A stretch of 64,000 bases of DNA from positions 62,001-126,000 of the forward strand of contig NZ_JAGINU010000001.1 in assembly GCF_017876315.1 (NCBI RefSeq), read 5' to 3'. The translations under genes and the position numbers were made by a program. Source of the DNA: Pseudonocardia parietis. Lineage in GTDB: Bacteria; Actinomycetota; Actinomycetes; Mycobacteriales; Pseudonocardiaceae. This document shows positions 1 through 10,789 of this stretch, piece by piece (position 1 is the first letter of the stretch; each line of letters begins with the position of its first letter). The notes under the pieces were generated by a model, which was not told the origin of the DNA, ran no database searches, and saw only the letters and a program-made list of their open reading frames with translations.

Positions 1-14
1 CATCGCCTCTCCTC
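1..14 (-). promoter_or_regulatory. Ribosome binding site and ATG of a gene leaving the left edge
   Basis: Read on the minus strand, GAGGAG (positions 14-9) sits five bases before an ATG at 3-1, a textbook Shine-Dalgarno spacing. A minus-strand gene therefore begins here and leaves the window at once. Nothing of the protein is visible. In relatives a nitrobindin-like (FABP/DUF1794) gene often neighbours this locus, but that identity is only a synteny guess. Confidence 0.5.
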
Positions 15-225
15 ACACAGGTCGTCCGGCATTGCGCAGGGCCCTCGCACCCGGGCACACCCGGCTCGATCCCCACGGACAGAGTAGCCGCGGGTGCGCC
101 GTCGCGGCGAACGCCGCGACGCGTGGAGGTCCCCCACCGGCGTGGCGGCTCCCTCGACCGACGATCACGTGACACGATGTGCGGCTACCGTTCGCGCGTC
201 TGCGACCCTACCGGGCCGTACCGAA

Positions 226-231
226 TACCAT
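226..231 (+). promoter_or_regulatory. -10 box of the Fur-family gene, leaderless
   Basis: TACCAT matches the actinobacterial TANNNT -10 pattern and ends seven bases before the GTG at 239. The mRNA would start at the start codon itself. No convincing -35 or Shine-Dalgarno sequence is seen. Confidence 0.4.
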
Positions 232-238
232 CGGCTGC

Positions 239-724
239 GTGGACACCTCGCTGAAGGGCACGCTGCACAAGCGCGGTCTGCGGATGACGCCGCAACGTCA
301 GCTGGTGCTGGACGCGGTGCGCGAACTGGGGCACGCGACGCCCGAGCAGGTGTGCACCCGTGTGCAGGCCACCGCACCCGCCGTCAACATCACGACCGTC
401 TACCGGACGCTGGACCTGCTCGAGGATCTCGGGCTCGTCCGGCACGCCCATCTCGGACACGGCGCCCCGACCTACTCCGAACACCGGCACCGGCACCTGC
501 ACCTGGTCTGCCACCGCTGCGGAGGAGTGGACGAGGCCCCGGCCGAGCTGCTGACCGATGTGGCGAGACGCACGCTCGCCGAGCTGGGTTTCCAGCTGGA
601 CTCGACACACGTGGCGCTGTCGGGCACCTGCGCGGACTGTGCAGGCGAGCCCGACGACCAGAACGACACCCAGAACGACGATGCGGACCCCGCCCCGGCG
701 GAGACCGTGAAGGGAGACCGGTGA
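239..724 (+). CDS. Fur-family metal-responsive transcriptional repressor
   Basis: A 161-residue Fur-family DNA-binding repressor. Residues 1-75 form the winged helix, with the typical TPQR start and the recognition segment NITTVYRTLDLLEDLGLV. The histidine-rich stretch at 81-88 and two CxxC pairs (C91/C94, C131/C134) supply the regulatory and structural zinc sites of the family. The GTG at 239 is preferred over an in-frame ATG 60 bases upstream, because homology begins there and a -10 box lies seven bases before it. The stop overlaps the next GTG by four bases, so the YgfZ-like gene is translationally coupled. The sequence does not say whether iron, zinc or peroxide is sensed; the acidic C-terminal tail after residue 136 is not conserved. 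Confidence 0.9.
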   Translation: MDTSLKGTLHKRGLRMTPQRQLVLDAVRELGHATPEQVCTRVQATAPAVNITTVYRTLDLLEDLGLVRHAHLGHGAPTYSEHRHRHLHLVCHRCGGVDEAPAELLTDVARRTLAELGFQLDSTHVALSGTCADCAGEPDDQNDTQNDDADPAPAETVKGDR

Positions 725-1827
725 CGACCTCCGGACCCGAGCACGACACCGACGAGACCCCGGACCCGGACGCCGCCGTCCCGGCCCACCACGGCGACCC
801 CCCTGCCGAGCAACGGGCCATGGCCCGCTCGGCCGCCGTCGTCGACCGCAGCCACCGCGACGTCCTCGCGGTGGCCGGTGACGAGCGGCTGTCCTGGCTG
901 CACCTGCTGCTCACCCAGCACGTCAGCGAACTGCCCCCGGACACCGGCACCGAGGCGCTGGTGCTCGACGGGCAGGGCCGGGTGCTGCACCACATGGCCG
1001 TCGCCTCCACCGGCGGCACCGTGTACCTGGACACCGAGTCCGGCGAGGGCGCGGCGCTGCTCGACTACCTGAGAAAGATGGTGTTCTGGTCCGCGGTCGA
1101 GCTCCGCGACGCCACCGCCGAGCTGGCCGTGCTGAGTGTCGTCGGCCCGGAGGTCCCGGCCGTGCTCGAGAAGGCCGGGCTGCCGTTGCCCCCCGCCCCG
1201 CACGGTGTGGCGGGCCTGGAGGGCGGCGGCTTCGTCCGGCGCACCCCCTGGCCGGGCCGCGATGCCGTGGACGTCGCCGTACCGCGGGACGCGAAAGACA
1301 CCTGGTGGTCCACGTTGACCGCGGCGGGCGCCCGGGCCGCGGGGACGATGGCGTTCGAGGCACTGCGGGTCGAGTCGCGGGCGCCGCGGCTGCACCGGGA
1401 CACCGACGAGCGGACGATCCCGCACGAGGTCGGCTGGATCGGGCCCGCCGTGCACCTCACCAAGGGCTGCTACCGCGGTCAGGAGACGGTCGCGCGGGTC
1501 GCCAACCTCGGCCGCCCCCCGCGTCGCCAGGTGCTGCTGCACCTCGACGCCGGTGACGAGGACCTGCCCCGTACCGGTGACCCGGTGCACCGGGGCGACC
1601 GCCAGGTCGGCCGGGTCGGCACCGTCGTCCAGCACCACGAGCTGGGGCCGGTCGCACTGGCGCTGGTGAAGCGGTCGGTGCCGGTGGACGCGGAGCTGAC
1701 CGCGGGGCTCGAGGAACGGGCCTCCCCGGCATCCATCGACCCGGACTCCTACGAGGCGGATCCCGACCGCACCCCACCCGGGCGCGCCGTACGGGGGCAG
1801 GCCGCCCGCCCGGGACGCCGCACCTGA
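721..1827 (+). CDS. ygfZ: YgfZ/GcvT-like folate-binding protein
   Basis: A 368-residue member of the YgfZ family, folate-dependent proteins with a GcvT-like fold that support assembly or repair of iron-sulfur enzymes. The diagnostic motif KGCYRGQE lies at 248-255 with its conserved Cys250. The first 35 residues are acidic, proline-rich and probably disordered. The GTG at 721 overlaps the Fur stop (GTGA), which fixes the start and suggests co-transcription with the metal regulator, a sensible pairing for an Fe-S assistance factor. The same pairing of YgfZ (Rv0811c) and a DUF3073 gene (Rv0810c) next to purM is known in mycobacteria. Confidence 0.92.
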   Translation: MTTSGPEHDTDETPDPDAAVPAHHGDPPAEQRAMARSAAVVDRSHRDVLAVAGDERLSWLHLLLTQHVSELPPDTGTEALVLDGQGRVLHHMAVASTGGTVYLDTESGEGAALLDYLRKMVFWSAVELRDATAELAVLSVVGPEVPAVLEKAGLPLPPAPHGVAGLEGGGFVRRTPWPGRDAVDVAVPRDAKDTWWSTLTAAGARAAGTMAFEALRVESRAPRLHRDTDERTIPHEVGWIGPAVHLTKGCYRGQETVARVANLGRPPRRQVLLHLDAGDEDLPRTGDPVHRGDRQVGRVGTVVQHHELGPVALALVKRSVPVDAELTAGLEERASPASIDPDSYEADPDRTPPGRAVRGQAARPGRRT

Positions 1828-2048
1828 CCGGTCGTCCGGCGGGCGCCCACCCGGGGTGTCCACCGGACGCACCGGGAGTGTCGCGGGGCACGTGTACGTA
1901 CGTCCGGCTGTGACGACGGCGGTGCCACGTCGCACGTGCCGGGGCCAACAGGGTACGGTTGGTACCACGACATTGATGAGACGAGAGGGGCCGCCGGGTC
2001 GTGTCAGGTGACCGGGCCGCCCCTTCCCTGTTGTAAGGGGGACCTGCC

Positions 2049-2252
2049 ATGGGGCGTGGACGAGCCAAGGCCAAGCAGACGAAGGTGGCCCGTGAGCTCA
2101 AGTACAGCTCCCCTTCTATGGATCTCGACGCCTTGCAGGCGGAGATCGGTAGCGGGACGGCGGTGACTACCGACAACCGCGACGACGAGTACGGCGAGTA
2201 CGGCGACCTCGCCGCCAAGTACAACGACGAGGTCGACGACTCTCGTCGCTGA
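2049..2252 (+). CDS. DUF3073 domain protein
   Basis: A 67-residue actinobacterial protein of the DUF3073 family. It begins MGRGRAKAKQTKVARELKY, basic at the N-terminus, and ends in a very acidic tail rich in Asp, Glu and Tyr. Function is unknown in the family. The order YgfZ, DUF3073, purM is conserved with mycobacteria. A strong hairpin follows directly, so this is probably a single-gene, well-expressed transcript. The 220 bases upstream hold no other gene. Confidence 0.9.
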   Translation: MGRGRAKAKQTKVARELKYSSPSMDLDALQAEIGSGTAVTTDNRDDEYGEYGDLAAKYNDEVDDSRR

Positions 2253-2266
2253 CCCGCGCGTATCGG

Positions 2267-2304
2267 CGCCCGGGCGCGGGAGTAACCACTCCCACGCCCG
2301 GGCG
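2267..2304 (+). terminator. Strong hairpin terminator after the DUF3073 gene
   Basis: Arms 2267-2283 and 2288-2304 pair over 17 positions with one mismatch (C2277 against A2294) and an AACC loop. There is no T-tract, as is usual for high-GC actinobacteria. Confidence 0.75.
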
Positions 2305-2464
2305 TCGACTCGCGCGCAGAACCGGTTGCCGCTCGTCGACATGTGCGGCACGCCGGTCGTACCCGCCGGTTTCGCCCGACCGATCGGATAGGGCAAGATC
2401 ATGAACGCTGCTCCGGCACGGAGCGCGCGTTCTGGTCCCCGTCCCCGTCCGAGGTGTTCACGAC

Positions 2465-3199
2465 ATGCGCGGCAACCTCTTCGCGGTCGCCGTCAACCTT
2501 GTCGTGCTCACCGTCCGGGCCGAGCGTCTCCACGTGCTGCTCATCGAACGGGGCGAGCGACCGTTCCTGGGTGAGTGGGCCCTCCCGGGGGGCTTCGTGC
2601 GCCCCGACGAGGACCTGGTGCACACCGCGGGCCGGCGCCTCGGCGAGGAGACCGGAGCCGACACCGGCCACGCCGTCGTCGGGCATCTGGAGCAGCTCGC
2701 GAGCTACGCGGCCCCGGACCGGGACCCGCGCGGCCGCGTGCTGTCGGTGGGCTACCTGGCGTTCGTGCCGGACATGCCGGAGCCGACACCGGGCGGCAGC
2801 GCCGCGGCGTCGGCGTGGTGGCCGGTCGACGGCACCGGGCCACTGGCGTTCGACCACGACCGGATCCTCGCCGACGGCGTCGAACGGGCGAAGGCCAAGC
2901 TGGAGTACACCACCCTGGCCGCCTCGTTCTGCCCGGCCGAGTTCACCGTCACCGACCTGCGGCGGGTCTACGAGGCCGTCTGGGACGCGTCGCTGGACCC
3001 GCGCAACTTCCAGCGGAAGGTGACCTCGACCGAGGGGTTCCTGGTGCCGACCGCCGCGCTGGTGACCGGCGGCCGCGGCCGGCCGCCCCGGCTGTTCCGC
3101 CGCGGCGACGCCACCGCCCTGCATCCGCCTATGCTCCGGGATCCGCACCGGGTGAACGACCGCGCGACGGCGGCGCCCCGGCACGACGCCCTCGGCTGA
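2465..3199 (+). CDS. NrtR-like Nudix-related transcriptional regulator
   Basis: A 244-residue protein with an N-terminal Nudix domain (about 1-140) followed by the winged helix typical of NrtR regulators (about 155-215, with FTVTDLRRVYEAVWD and NFQRKV). NrtR proteins bind ADP-ribose-type ligands and repress NAD-metabolism genes. The Nudix box at 43-65 is altered: Arg58 stands where the catalytic Glu of the REU segment should be, while the later EE pair is kept. Hydrolysis is therefore unlikely and a sensor role is favoured. GAGG nine bases before the ATG supports the start. No NAD-biosynthesis gene lies nearby. The C-terminal 45 residues are basic and low-complexity. Confidence 0.85.
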   Translation: MRGNLFAVAVNLVVLTVRAERLHVLLIERGERPFLGEWALPGGFVRPDEDLVHTAGRRLGEETGADTGHAVVGHLEQLASYAAPDRDPRGRVLSVGYLAFVPDMPEPTPGGSAAASAWWPVDGTGPLAFDHDRILADGVERAKAKLEYTTLAASFCPAEFTVTDLRRVYEAVWDASLDPRNFQRKVTSTEGFLVPTAALVTGGRGRPPRLFRRGDATALHPPMLRDPHRVNDRATAAPRHDALG

Positions 3200-3202
3200 G
3201 CT

Positions 3203-3219
3203 CGCTCACCACGTGAGCG
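3203..3219. terminator. Short hairpin between convergent NrtR-like gene and purM
   Basis: CGCTCAC and GTGAGCG form a perfect 7-bp stem with a CAC loop, in the 79-base convergent gap. Confidence 0.4.
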
Positions 3220-3278
3220 GGTTCCGCCGGCGAGGAGCCTGCGGCCGGGGCTCTCTCCGGGACCGTCCGCCGAGCCGT

Positions 3279-4376
3279 TCAGAACCGGGGGTGCTCGCCG
3301 CGCAGCTGCACCCGGGCCCCGATCTCGCCGGAGTCGGTGCCCTCGACGTCGCCGATCCGGGCGACCTCGCCGAGGATCCAGGCCGGGACGTGACGGGCGG
3401 TGAGGACGGCCAGTGCCCGGTCGACGTCCTCGGGCGGCAGCACGGCGACCATGCCGACACCCATGTTGAACGTCTTCTCCATCTCGGCCCGGTCCACCCG
3501 GCCCCGGGACTGGATCAGCTTGAAGATCGGTGCCGGGGTCCACGAGCCACGTTCGACCGTCGCCGCGAGGCCGTCGGGCAGCACCCGCTCCAGGTTCCGG
3601 GCCAGTCCGCCGCCGGTGATGTGCGAGAACGTCCGCACCCCGGTCTCGGCGGTGATCGCCAGGCAGTCCTTGGCGTAGATCCGGGTCGGGATGAGCAGCT
3701 CCTCGCCCAGCGAGTGGTCGAACTCCTCGAGCTCGCCCTCGAGCTGCAGCCGCGCGATGTCCAGCAGGACGTGCCGGGCCAGCGAGTAGCCGTTGGAGTG
3801 CAGGCCGGACGAGCCGAGCGCCACCAGGACGTCACCGGGCCGGACCCGCTCGGGGCGCAGCATCTTCTCGGCGTCGACGATCCCGACCCCGGTCGCGGAC
3901 AGGTCGTAGCCGCCCTCCTCCATCAGGCCCGGGTGCTCGGCCGTCTCGCCGCCGAGCAGCGCACAGCCGGCCGCCTGGCACCCTTCGGCGATGCCGCGCA
4001 CGATCATCGCGACCTTCTCGGGCACCACCTTGCCGATGGCGATGTAGTCCTGCAGGAACAGCGGCTCCGCCCCGCAGACGACCAGGTCGTCGACGACCAT
4101 CGCGACCAGGTCCTGGCCGATGGTGTCGTGCTTGTCCATGGCCTGCGCGATCGCGACCTTGGTACCGACGCCGTCGGTCGACGCGGCCAGCACCGGCTCG
4201 GCGTACTTGCCGAACTTCGCGGCGAACAGCCCGGCGAACCCGCCGATCCCGCCCATCACCTCGGGCCGGGTGGCCTTCTCCGCGAACGGGCGGAACTGCT
4301 CGACGGCCCGCTCCCCCGCGTCGATGTCGACACCCGCTGAGGCGTAGCTGGCGGGGCCGGGCTCGGTCGAGGGCAT
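3279..4376 (-). CDS. purM: Phosphoribosylformylglycinamidine cyclo-ligase (AIR synthetase)
   Basis: PurM (365 residues) closes the imidazole ring, converting FGAM plus ATP to AIR, step five of purine synthesis in the cytosol. Visible landmarks are the N-terminal YASAGVDIDAGERAV, the ATP-site segment STDGVGTKV, GGETAEHPG and ITGGGLARN, all standard for the family, at the normal length. GGAG ten bases before the ATG supports the start. It is the last gene of the purS-purQ-purL-SCP-purF-purM run, 53 bases after purF. Confidence 0.97.
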   Translation of the reverse strand: MPSTEPGPASYASAGVDIDAGERAVEQFRPFAEKATRPEVMGGIGGFAGLFAAKFGKYAEPVLAASTDGVGTKVAIAQAMDKHDTIGQDLVAMVVDDLVVCGAEPLFLQDYIAIGKVVPEKVAMIVRGIAEGCQAAGCALLGGETAEHPGLMEEGGYDLSATGVGIVDAEKMLRPERVRPGDVLVALGSSGLHSNGYSLARHVLLDIARLQLEGELEEFDHSLGEELLIPTRIYAKDCLAITAETGVRTFSHITGGGLARNLERVLPDGLAATVERGSWTPAPIFKLIQSRGRVDRAEMEKTFNMGVGMVAVLPPEDVDRALAVLTARHVPAWILGEVARIGDVEGTDSGEIGARVQLRGEHPRF

Positions 4377-4429
4377 GGGTCGGTTCTCCAGGTGCGGGGT
4401 GCGGGTCTCGTGGGCGGTGCTGCGCGGGT

Positions 4430-5998
4430 CTAGGGCCGGCTCAGCGCCTCACCCGCACCGTATCCGACGGCCAGTGGGCCGGGATCCCCCGATGCGGAAC
4501 CGGAGGCGTCCGCATCCGGGATGTCCTCCAGGAGGTGTTTGCCGAGTTTCGCCTCCTCGGGGAGGGGAATCGGGTAGTCACCGTCGAAACAGGCACAGCA
4601 CAGCCGGGAGCGCGGCTGTTCCGACGCGGCGACCATCTGCTCGACCGACACGTAGGCGAGGCTGTCGGAGCCGATCGAGCGGCGGACGCCCTCGGTGTCG
4701 GCGCCGTTCGCGATCAGCTCGGCGCGGCTGGCGAAGTCGATGCCGTAGAAGCAGGGCCAGCGCACCGGCGGGCTCGCGATCCGCACGTGCACCTCGAGCG
4801 CGCCGGCCTCGCGCAGCATCCGGACCAGGGCGCGCTGGGTGTTGCCGCGCACGATCGAGTCGTCGACCACGACCAGGCGCTTGCCGCGGATCACGTTGCG
4901 CAGCGGATTGAGCTTGAGCCGGATGCCGAGCTGGCGGATCGTCTGGCTGGGCTGGATGAAGGTCCGCCCGACGTAGGCGTTCTTCACCAGGCCCTGGCCG
5001 TAGGCGATGCCGGACCCCTGGGCGTAGCCGATCGCGGCCGGGGTGCCGGACTCCGGGACCGGGATGACCAGGTCGGCCTCGACCGGCTGCACGTCGGCGA
5101 GCCGGCGCCCGATCTCGACCCGCGTGTCGTAGACCGAGCGGCCTGCGATGTGGGTGTCCGGGCGGGCCAGGTAGACGTACTCGAACACGCAGCCCTTGGG
5201 TTCGGGTGCGGCGAAGCGCTGGCTGCGTATGCCGTCGGCGTCGATCGCGATGAGCTCGCCGGGCTCGACCTCACGAACGAACGACGCGCCGACGATGTCC
5301 AGCGCCGCCGTCTCGGAGGCGGCGACCCAGCCGCGCTCGAGCCGGCCCAGCACCAGCGGTCGGACGCCCTGCGGGTCCCGGGCGGCGTAGAGGGTCGACT
5401 CGTCGGAGAAGGTCAGCGAGAACGCGCCGCGCAACCGCGGCAGCAGCCGCATCGCGGCCTCGTAGATGCCGAGGTCGGCGGCGCCGGCCGCGAGCAGTTC
5501 GGTGAGCAGGTCGGAGTCGGTCGTGGCGCGCAGCCCGGAGCGCTGCTTGTCCTCCAGCTTCGCGACGTCCTCGCGCAGCTCGGCGGTGTTGACGAGGTTG
5601 CCGTTGTGGCCGAGCGCCAGCCCCGACCCGGTCGCGGTGGTCCGGAACGTCGGCTGGGCGTTCTCCCAGGTGGTCGCGCCCGTCGTCGAGTATCGGCAGT
5701 GCCCGACGGCGAGGTGGCCGCGCAGCGACGAGAGGGTCTGCTCGTCGAACACCTGGCTGACCAGGCCGAGATCCTTGAAGACGACCGTGCGCCGGCCGTC
5801 GGAGACGGCCATGCCTGCGGCCTCCTGGCCGCGGTGCTGCAGGGCGTAGAGGCCGTAGTACGTCATCTTCGCGACGTCCTCGCCCGGGGCCCAGACCCCG
5901 AAGACCCCGCATTCCTCGCGGGGGCCGGTCTCCTCGGGTTCGACTGCGGACGGGGTGGTGGGGGCAGGGCTGACGTACTCGTTCCGGACGGAACTCAA
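4430..5998 (-). CDS. purF: Amidophosphoribosyltransferase
   Basis: PurF makes 5-phosphoribosylamine from PRPP and glutamine, the committed purine step. The TTG at 5998 is preferred: GAGGAG stands seven bases upstream, and longer versions read into an unconserved Arg/Pro-rich extension that nearly meets the preceding gene. This gives 522 residues with the catalytic Cys30 in ECGVFG, so a 29-residue propeptide must be removed to expose it, as in the B. subtilis-type enzyme. The PRPP loop VVVDDSIVRGNT lies near 375-387. Cysteines in KGCVFEY, WPCFYG and CCACFDGDYP match the 4Fe-4S ligands of that enzyme class, so oxygen-sensitive stability is expected. Confidence 0.95.
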   Translation of the reverse strand: MSSVRNEYVSPAPTTPSAVEPEETGPREECGVFGVWAPGEDVAKMTYYGLYALQHRGQEAAGMAVSDGRRTVVFKDLGLVSQVFDEQTLSSLRGHLAVGHCRYSTTGATTWENAQPTFRTTATGSGLALGHNGNLVNTAELREDVAKLEDKQRSGLRATTDSDLLTELLAAGAADLGIYEAAMRLLPRLRGAFSLTFSDESTLYAARDPQGVRPLVLGRLERGWVAASETAALDIVGASFVREVEPGELIAIDADGIRSQRFAAPEPKGCVFEYVYLARPDTHIAGRSVYDTRVEIGRRLADVQPVEADLVIPVPESGTPAAIGYAQGSGIAYGQGLVKNAYVGRTFIQPSQTIRQLGIRLKLNPLRNVIRGKRLVVVDDSIVRGNTQRALVRMLREAGALEVHVRIASPPVRWPCFYGIDFASRAELIANGADTEGVRRSIGSDSLAYVSVEQMVAASEQPRSRLCCACFDGDYPIPLPEEAKLGKHLLEDIPDADASGSASGDPGPLAVGYGAGEALSRP

Positions 5999-6059
5999 CG
6001 CGGCGCTCCTCGGCTGGCGTACCGGACCAGTCCGTGATCCTACGCCCGCCGGTGGGCGT

Positions 6060-6419
6060 TCACCCGGGTCCGGGACGGGCGTCACGTAGCGGCAGCAGGC
6101 CGGCGATCTCGCCGGCCCGCGAGCCCGACACGGCGAGGGCACCCGACGCGACCGCGTCGGACCACGCGAGCCGGCCGATGGCCAGCGCGATCCAGGTCCG
6201 CGGGTCGGCCTCGACGACGTTCGGCGGGGTACCGCGGCTGTGCCGCGGACCCTCGATGCACTGGACGGCGCCGAACGGCGGAACCCGCACCTCGACGCTG
6301 CGCCCGGGCGCGCGCCGCGCGAGCTCCTCCAGCGACGCCTTCACCGCGGCCTTGCGGACCCCCCGTTCGGGCTCCGGGCCACCCGCGACCCACTCCTCCA
6401 GGGCGTCCCCGGTGGTCAC
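6060..6419 (-). CDS. Sterol carrier family protein inside the purine operon
   Basis: A 119-residue actinobacterial protein of the sterol-carrier-like family, equivalent in position to mycobacterial Rv0807. It starts with GTG at 6419 (VTTGDALEEWVAGG). Landmarks are SVEVRVPPFGAVQCIEG and the C-terminal SDAVASGALAVSGSRAGEI, the part that in SCP2-type folds forms the hydrophobic pocket edge. It lies 13 bases after purL and 61 before purF, all on one strand, so it is almost certainly co-transcribed. Its link with purine synthesis is unknown. No catalytic motif is seen. Confidence 0.8.
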   Translation of the reverse strand: MTTGDALEEWVAGGPEPERGVRKAAVKASLEELARRAPGRSVEVRVPPFGAVQCIEGPRHSRGTPPNVVEADPRTWIALAIGRLAWSDAVASGALAVSGSRAGEIAGLLPLRDARPGPG

Positions 6420-6432
6420 CGCGCGGCCGCCG

Positions 6433-8733
<2,301 letters not shown>

Positions 8734-8739
8734 GGCGCC

Positions 8740-8745
8740 AGGGTA
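8740..8745 (-). promoter_or_regulatory. -10-like box before purL
   Basis: On the minus strand TACCCT ends six bases before the purL GTG, in the 60-base gap after purQ. It fits an internal leaderless promoter. Confidence 0.35.
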
Positions 8746-8793
8746 GACGGCCCGTCACTGTGACCCACGACCCCCGAGACCGGGCTCACCGAC

Positions 8794-9465
8794 TCAGGCG
8801 GCGACCTGCGCCAGCAGTGAGGTGAACAGCCCCAGGCCGTCGGAGGACGGGCCGGTGAGCGCGCTCGTCGCGTGCTCGGGGTGCGGCATCAGCCCGACGA
8901 CGTTCCCGGCCGCGTTCGTGATGCCGGCGATGTCGCGCGACGAGCCGTTCGGCGCACCGTCGCGGTAGCGGAACACCACCCGGCCCTCGCCCTCGATCTC
9001 GTCGAGGGTCGCGGCGTCGGCGACGTAGCGGCCCTCCTGCGACTTCAGCGGGATGAGCAGCTGGTCGCCGGCCGCGTAGTCCCTGGTCCAGGCGGTCTGC
9101 GCGTTCTCGACCGTCAGGATCAGGTCCCGGCACAGGAAGTGCAGGCCGGCGTTCGCGACGAGCGCGCCGGGCAGCAGGTGCGCCTCGCAGAGGATCTGGA
9201 AGCCGTTGCAGATACCGAGCACCGGCAGGCCTCGCCCGGCGGCGTCGACGACCTCGCGCATGATCGGCGCGAGCGACGCGATCGCCCCGGCCCGCAGGTA
9301 GTCGCCGTAGGAGAACCCACCCGGCACGACGACGGCGTCCACGCCGCGCAGGTCGTGGTCCCCGTGCCACAGCGGGACGGCCTCGGCGCCGGAGCGGCGG
9401 ACCGCGCGGGCGGCGTCGACGTCGTCCAGGGTGCCGGGGAAGGTGATGACACCGACGCGACTCAC
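8794..9465 (-). CDS. purQ: Phosphoribosylformylglycinamidine synthase, glutaminase subunit
   Basis: PurQ (223 residues) is a class I glutamine amidotransferase that feeds ammonia to PurL. The nucleophile elbow [10 protein letters not shown] places the catalytic cysteine at Cys86, and the His/Glu pair lies in LMPHPEHAT near residue 200. [10 protein letters not shown] is the conserved segment after VVPGG. The GTG at 9465 overlaps the purS stop (GTGA), giving coupled translation of bridge and glutaminase subunits. Confidence 0.97.
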   Translation of the reverse strand: MSRVGVITFPGTLDDVDAARAVRRSGAEAVPLWHGDHDLRGVDAVVVPGGFSYGDYLRAGAIASLAPIMREVVDAAGRGLPVLGICNGFQILCEAHLLPGALVANAGLHFLCRDLILTVENAQTAWTRDYAAGDQLLIPLKSQEGRYVADAATLDEIEGEGRVVFRYRDGAPNGSSRDIAGITNAAGNVVGLMPHPEHATSALTGPSSDGLGLFTSLLAQVAA

Positions 9466-9695
9466 AGCCGGGTCACCGTCCACTCCTCGATCACCGGGTT
9501 CGCCAGCAGCGAACCGGCGAGCCGGTCCAGGGTCTCGTCGTCGATCGCGTCGTCCACCTCGAGCTCGAAGTGCTTGCCCTGTCGTACGCCGCTCACCCCG
9601 GACACGCCGATCCGGCCGAGCGCCCGGGTCACGGCCTGACCCTGGACATCGAGGATCTCGGGCTTGGGCATCACGTCCACCACCACTCTGGCCAC
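9462..9695 (-). CDS. purS: Phosphoribosylformylglycinamidine synthase subunit PurS
   Basis: A 77-residue PurS, the small subunit that joins PurL and PurQ in the bacterial FGAM synthase complex. The family core is clear: [20 protein letters not shown], then RQGKHFEL, and the C-terminal [10 protein letters not shown]. It heads the six-gene purine transcript. No Shine-Dalgarno sequence precedes the GTG at 9695, but TAGGCT ends seven bases before it, so the message is predicted to be leaderless. Confidence 0.95.
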   Translation of the reverse strand: MARVVVDVMPKPEILDVQGQAVTRALGRIGVSGVSGVRQGKHFELEVDDAIDDETLDRLAGSLLANPVIEEWTVTRL

Positions 9696-9702
9696 GTCGC
9701 TC

Positions 9703-9708
9703 AGCCTA
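9703..9708 (-). promoter_or_regulatory. -10 box of the purS-purM operon, leaderless
   Basis: TAGGCT on the minus strand fits TANNNT and ends seven bases before the purS GTG. The absence of a ribosome binding site agrees with a transcript starting at the GTG. Confidence 0.55.
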
Positions 9709-9773
9709 GAGGTTCTCTCCGGGCCGACGGTGAACGGTGGTGACAGCCCGACGTGCCGGGCCCACCATCGGGT

Positions 9774-10784
9774 ATGCGCATCGTGGTCCTGGGCGGAACG
9801 GTCTTCCTCTCCCGCGCGGTCGCCGAGGCCGCACTGGCCGCCGGGGACTCGGTGACCTGCGTCTCGCGTGGCGTGTCCGGCGAGCCGCCGCGCGGCGCCA
9901 CGGCGGTGAAGGTGGACCGGTCCGAGCCGGGTGCGCTCGCCGCGGCACTCGGCGGACAGGAGTTCGACGCCGTCGTCGACGTCGCCACGATGTCCGCGCC
10001 CTGGGTCCGCGACGCCCTCGACGCGCTGGCCGGCCGGGCCGGGCACTGGACGTTCGTCTCGTCGATCAACGCCTACGCCGACCTGTCGCTGCGTGGCGGC
10101 ACCGTCGGCCAGGCCACGCTGCCTCCGCTGCACGGCGCACCCGACCCCGCGGTGCAGTTCACCGACCCCGAGGTCTACGGCTCGGTGAAGGTCGGGAGCG
10201 AGGACGCGGTCCGGGACCGGGCGGGCGACCGGGCACTGATCGTGCGGGGCGGGCTGATGTGCGGGCACGGCGACCTGCTCGACCGCTTCGGGTACTGGGC
10301 GAACCGGATCTCCCGCGGCGGCCGCGCGGTGGTCCCGGACGTGCCCGGGCACCCGATGCAGCTCGTCGACGTCCGCGACCTGGCGGCGTGGATCGTGCGG
10401 TGCGCCCGGGCGGGGACGATCGGGACGTACGACGGCACCGGGCCGCGGTCGACCCTGGCCCGGGTGCTGGAGGAGATCACCGACGCCGTCGGTGCCCCGG
10501 GCCTCGATCTGGTCCGGGTGCCGGTCGAGACGCTGTACTCCGAGGACGTCGGCATCTGGTACGGCCCACGCTCGCTGCCGTTGTGGCTGCCCGAGACGCA
10601 CTGGGGGATGGCCGACCGTGACGTCACCGACACCCTCGACGCCGGTCTGACCGTCCGGCCGGTCGCCGAGACCGCGCGCGCGGCACTGGAGTGGGAGCGC
10701 AGGCTCGGGCTGGACCGCGAGCGCAAGGCCGGCCTGACCGAGGCCGAGGAACGCGCCGTCCTGCGTGCCCACACGACCGGCTGA
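9774..10784 (+). CDS. NAD-dependent epimerase/dehydratase family protein
   Basis: A 336-residue extended SDR. The Rossmann start MRIVVLGGTVFLSRAVAEAAL carries the GGTxFxS dinucleotide motif. The region FVSSINAYAD and EVYGSVKVGSE holds Ser plus a YxxxK-like pair (YGSVK) of the SDR catalytic set. VDVRDLAAWIVRC is the usual later segment of nucleotide-sugar-type reductases. The substrate cannot be named. The ATG at 9774 is where the Rossmann strand begins. The gene runs divergently from purS and converges on the next hydrolase with five bases between the stops. Confidence 0.82.
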   Translation: MRIVVLGGTVFLSRAVAEAALAAGDSVTCVSRGVSGEPPRGATAVKVDRSEPGALAAALGGQEFDAVVDVATMSAPWVRDALDALAGRAGHWTFVSSINAYADLSLRGGTVGQATLPPLHGAPDPAVQFTDPEVYGSVKVGSEDAVRDRAGDRALIVRGGLMCGHGDLLDRFGYWANRISRGGRAVVPDVPGHPMQLVDVRDLAAWIVRCARAGTIGTYDGTGPRSTLARVLEEITDAVGAPGLDLVRVPVETLYSEDVGIWYGPRSLPLWLPETHWGMADRDVTDTLDAGLTVRPVAETARAALEWERRLGLDRERKAGLTEAEERAVLRAHTTG

Positions 10785-10789
10785 GCCCG

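Noticed and set aside
9696..9773. Purine riboswitch before purS
   Set aside because: The purS message is predicted to begin at its GTG, leaving no leader, and no riboswitch-like fold is seen in this gap or before purB and purD.
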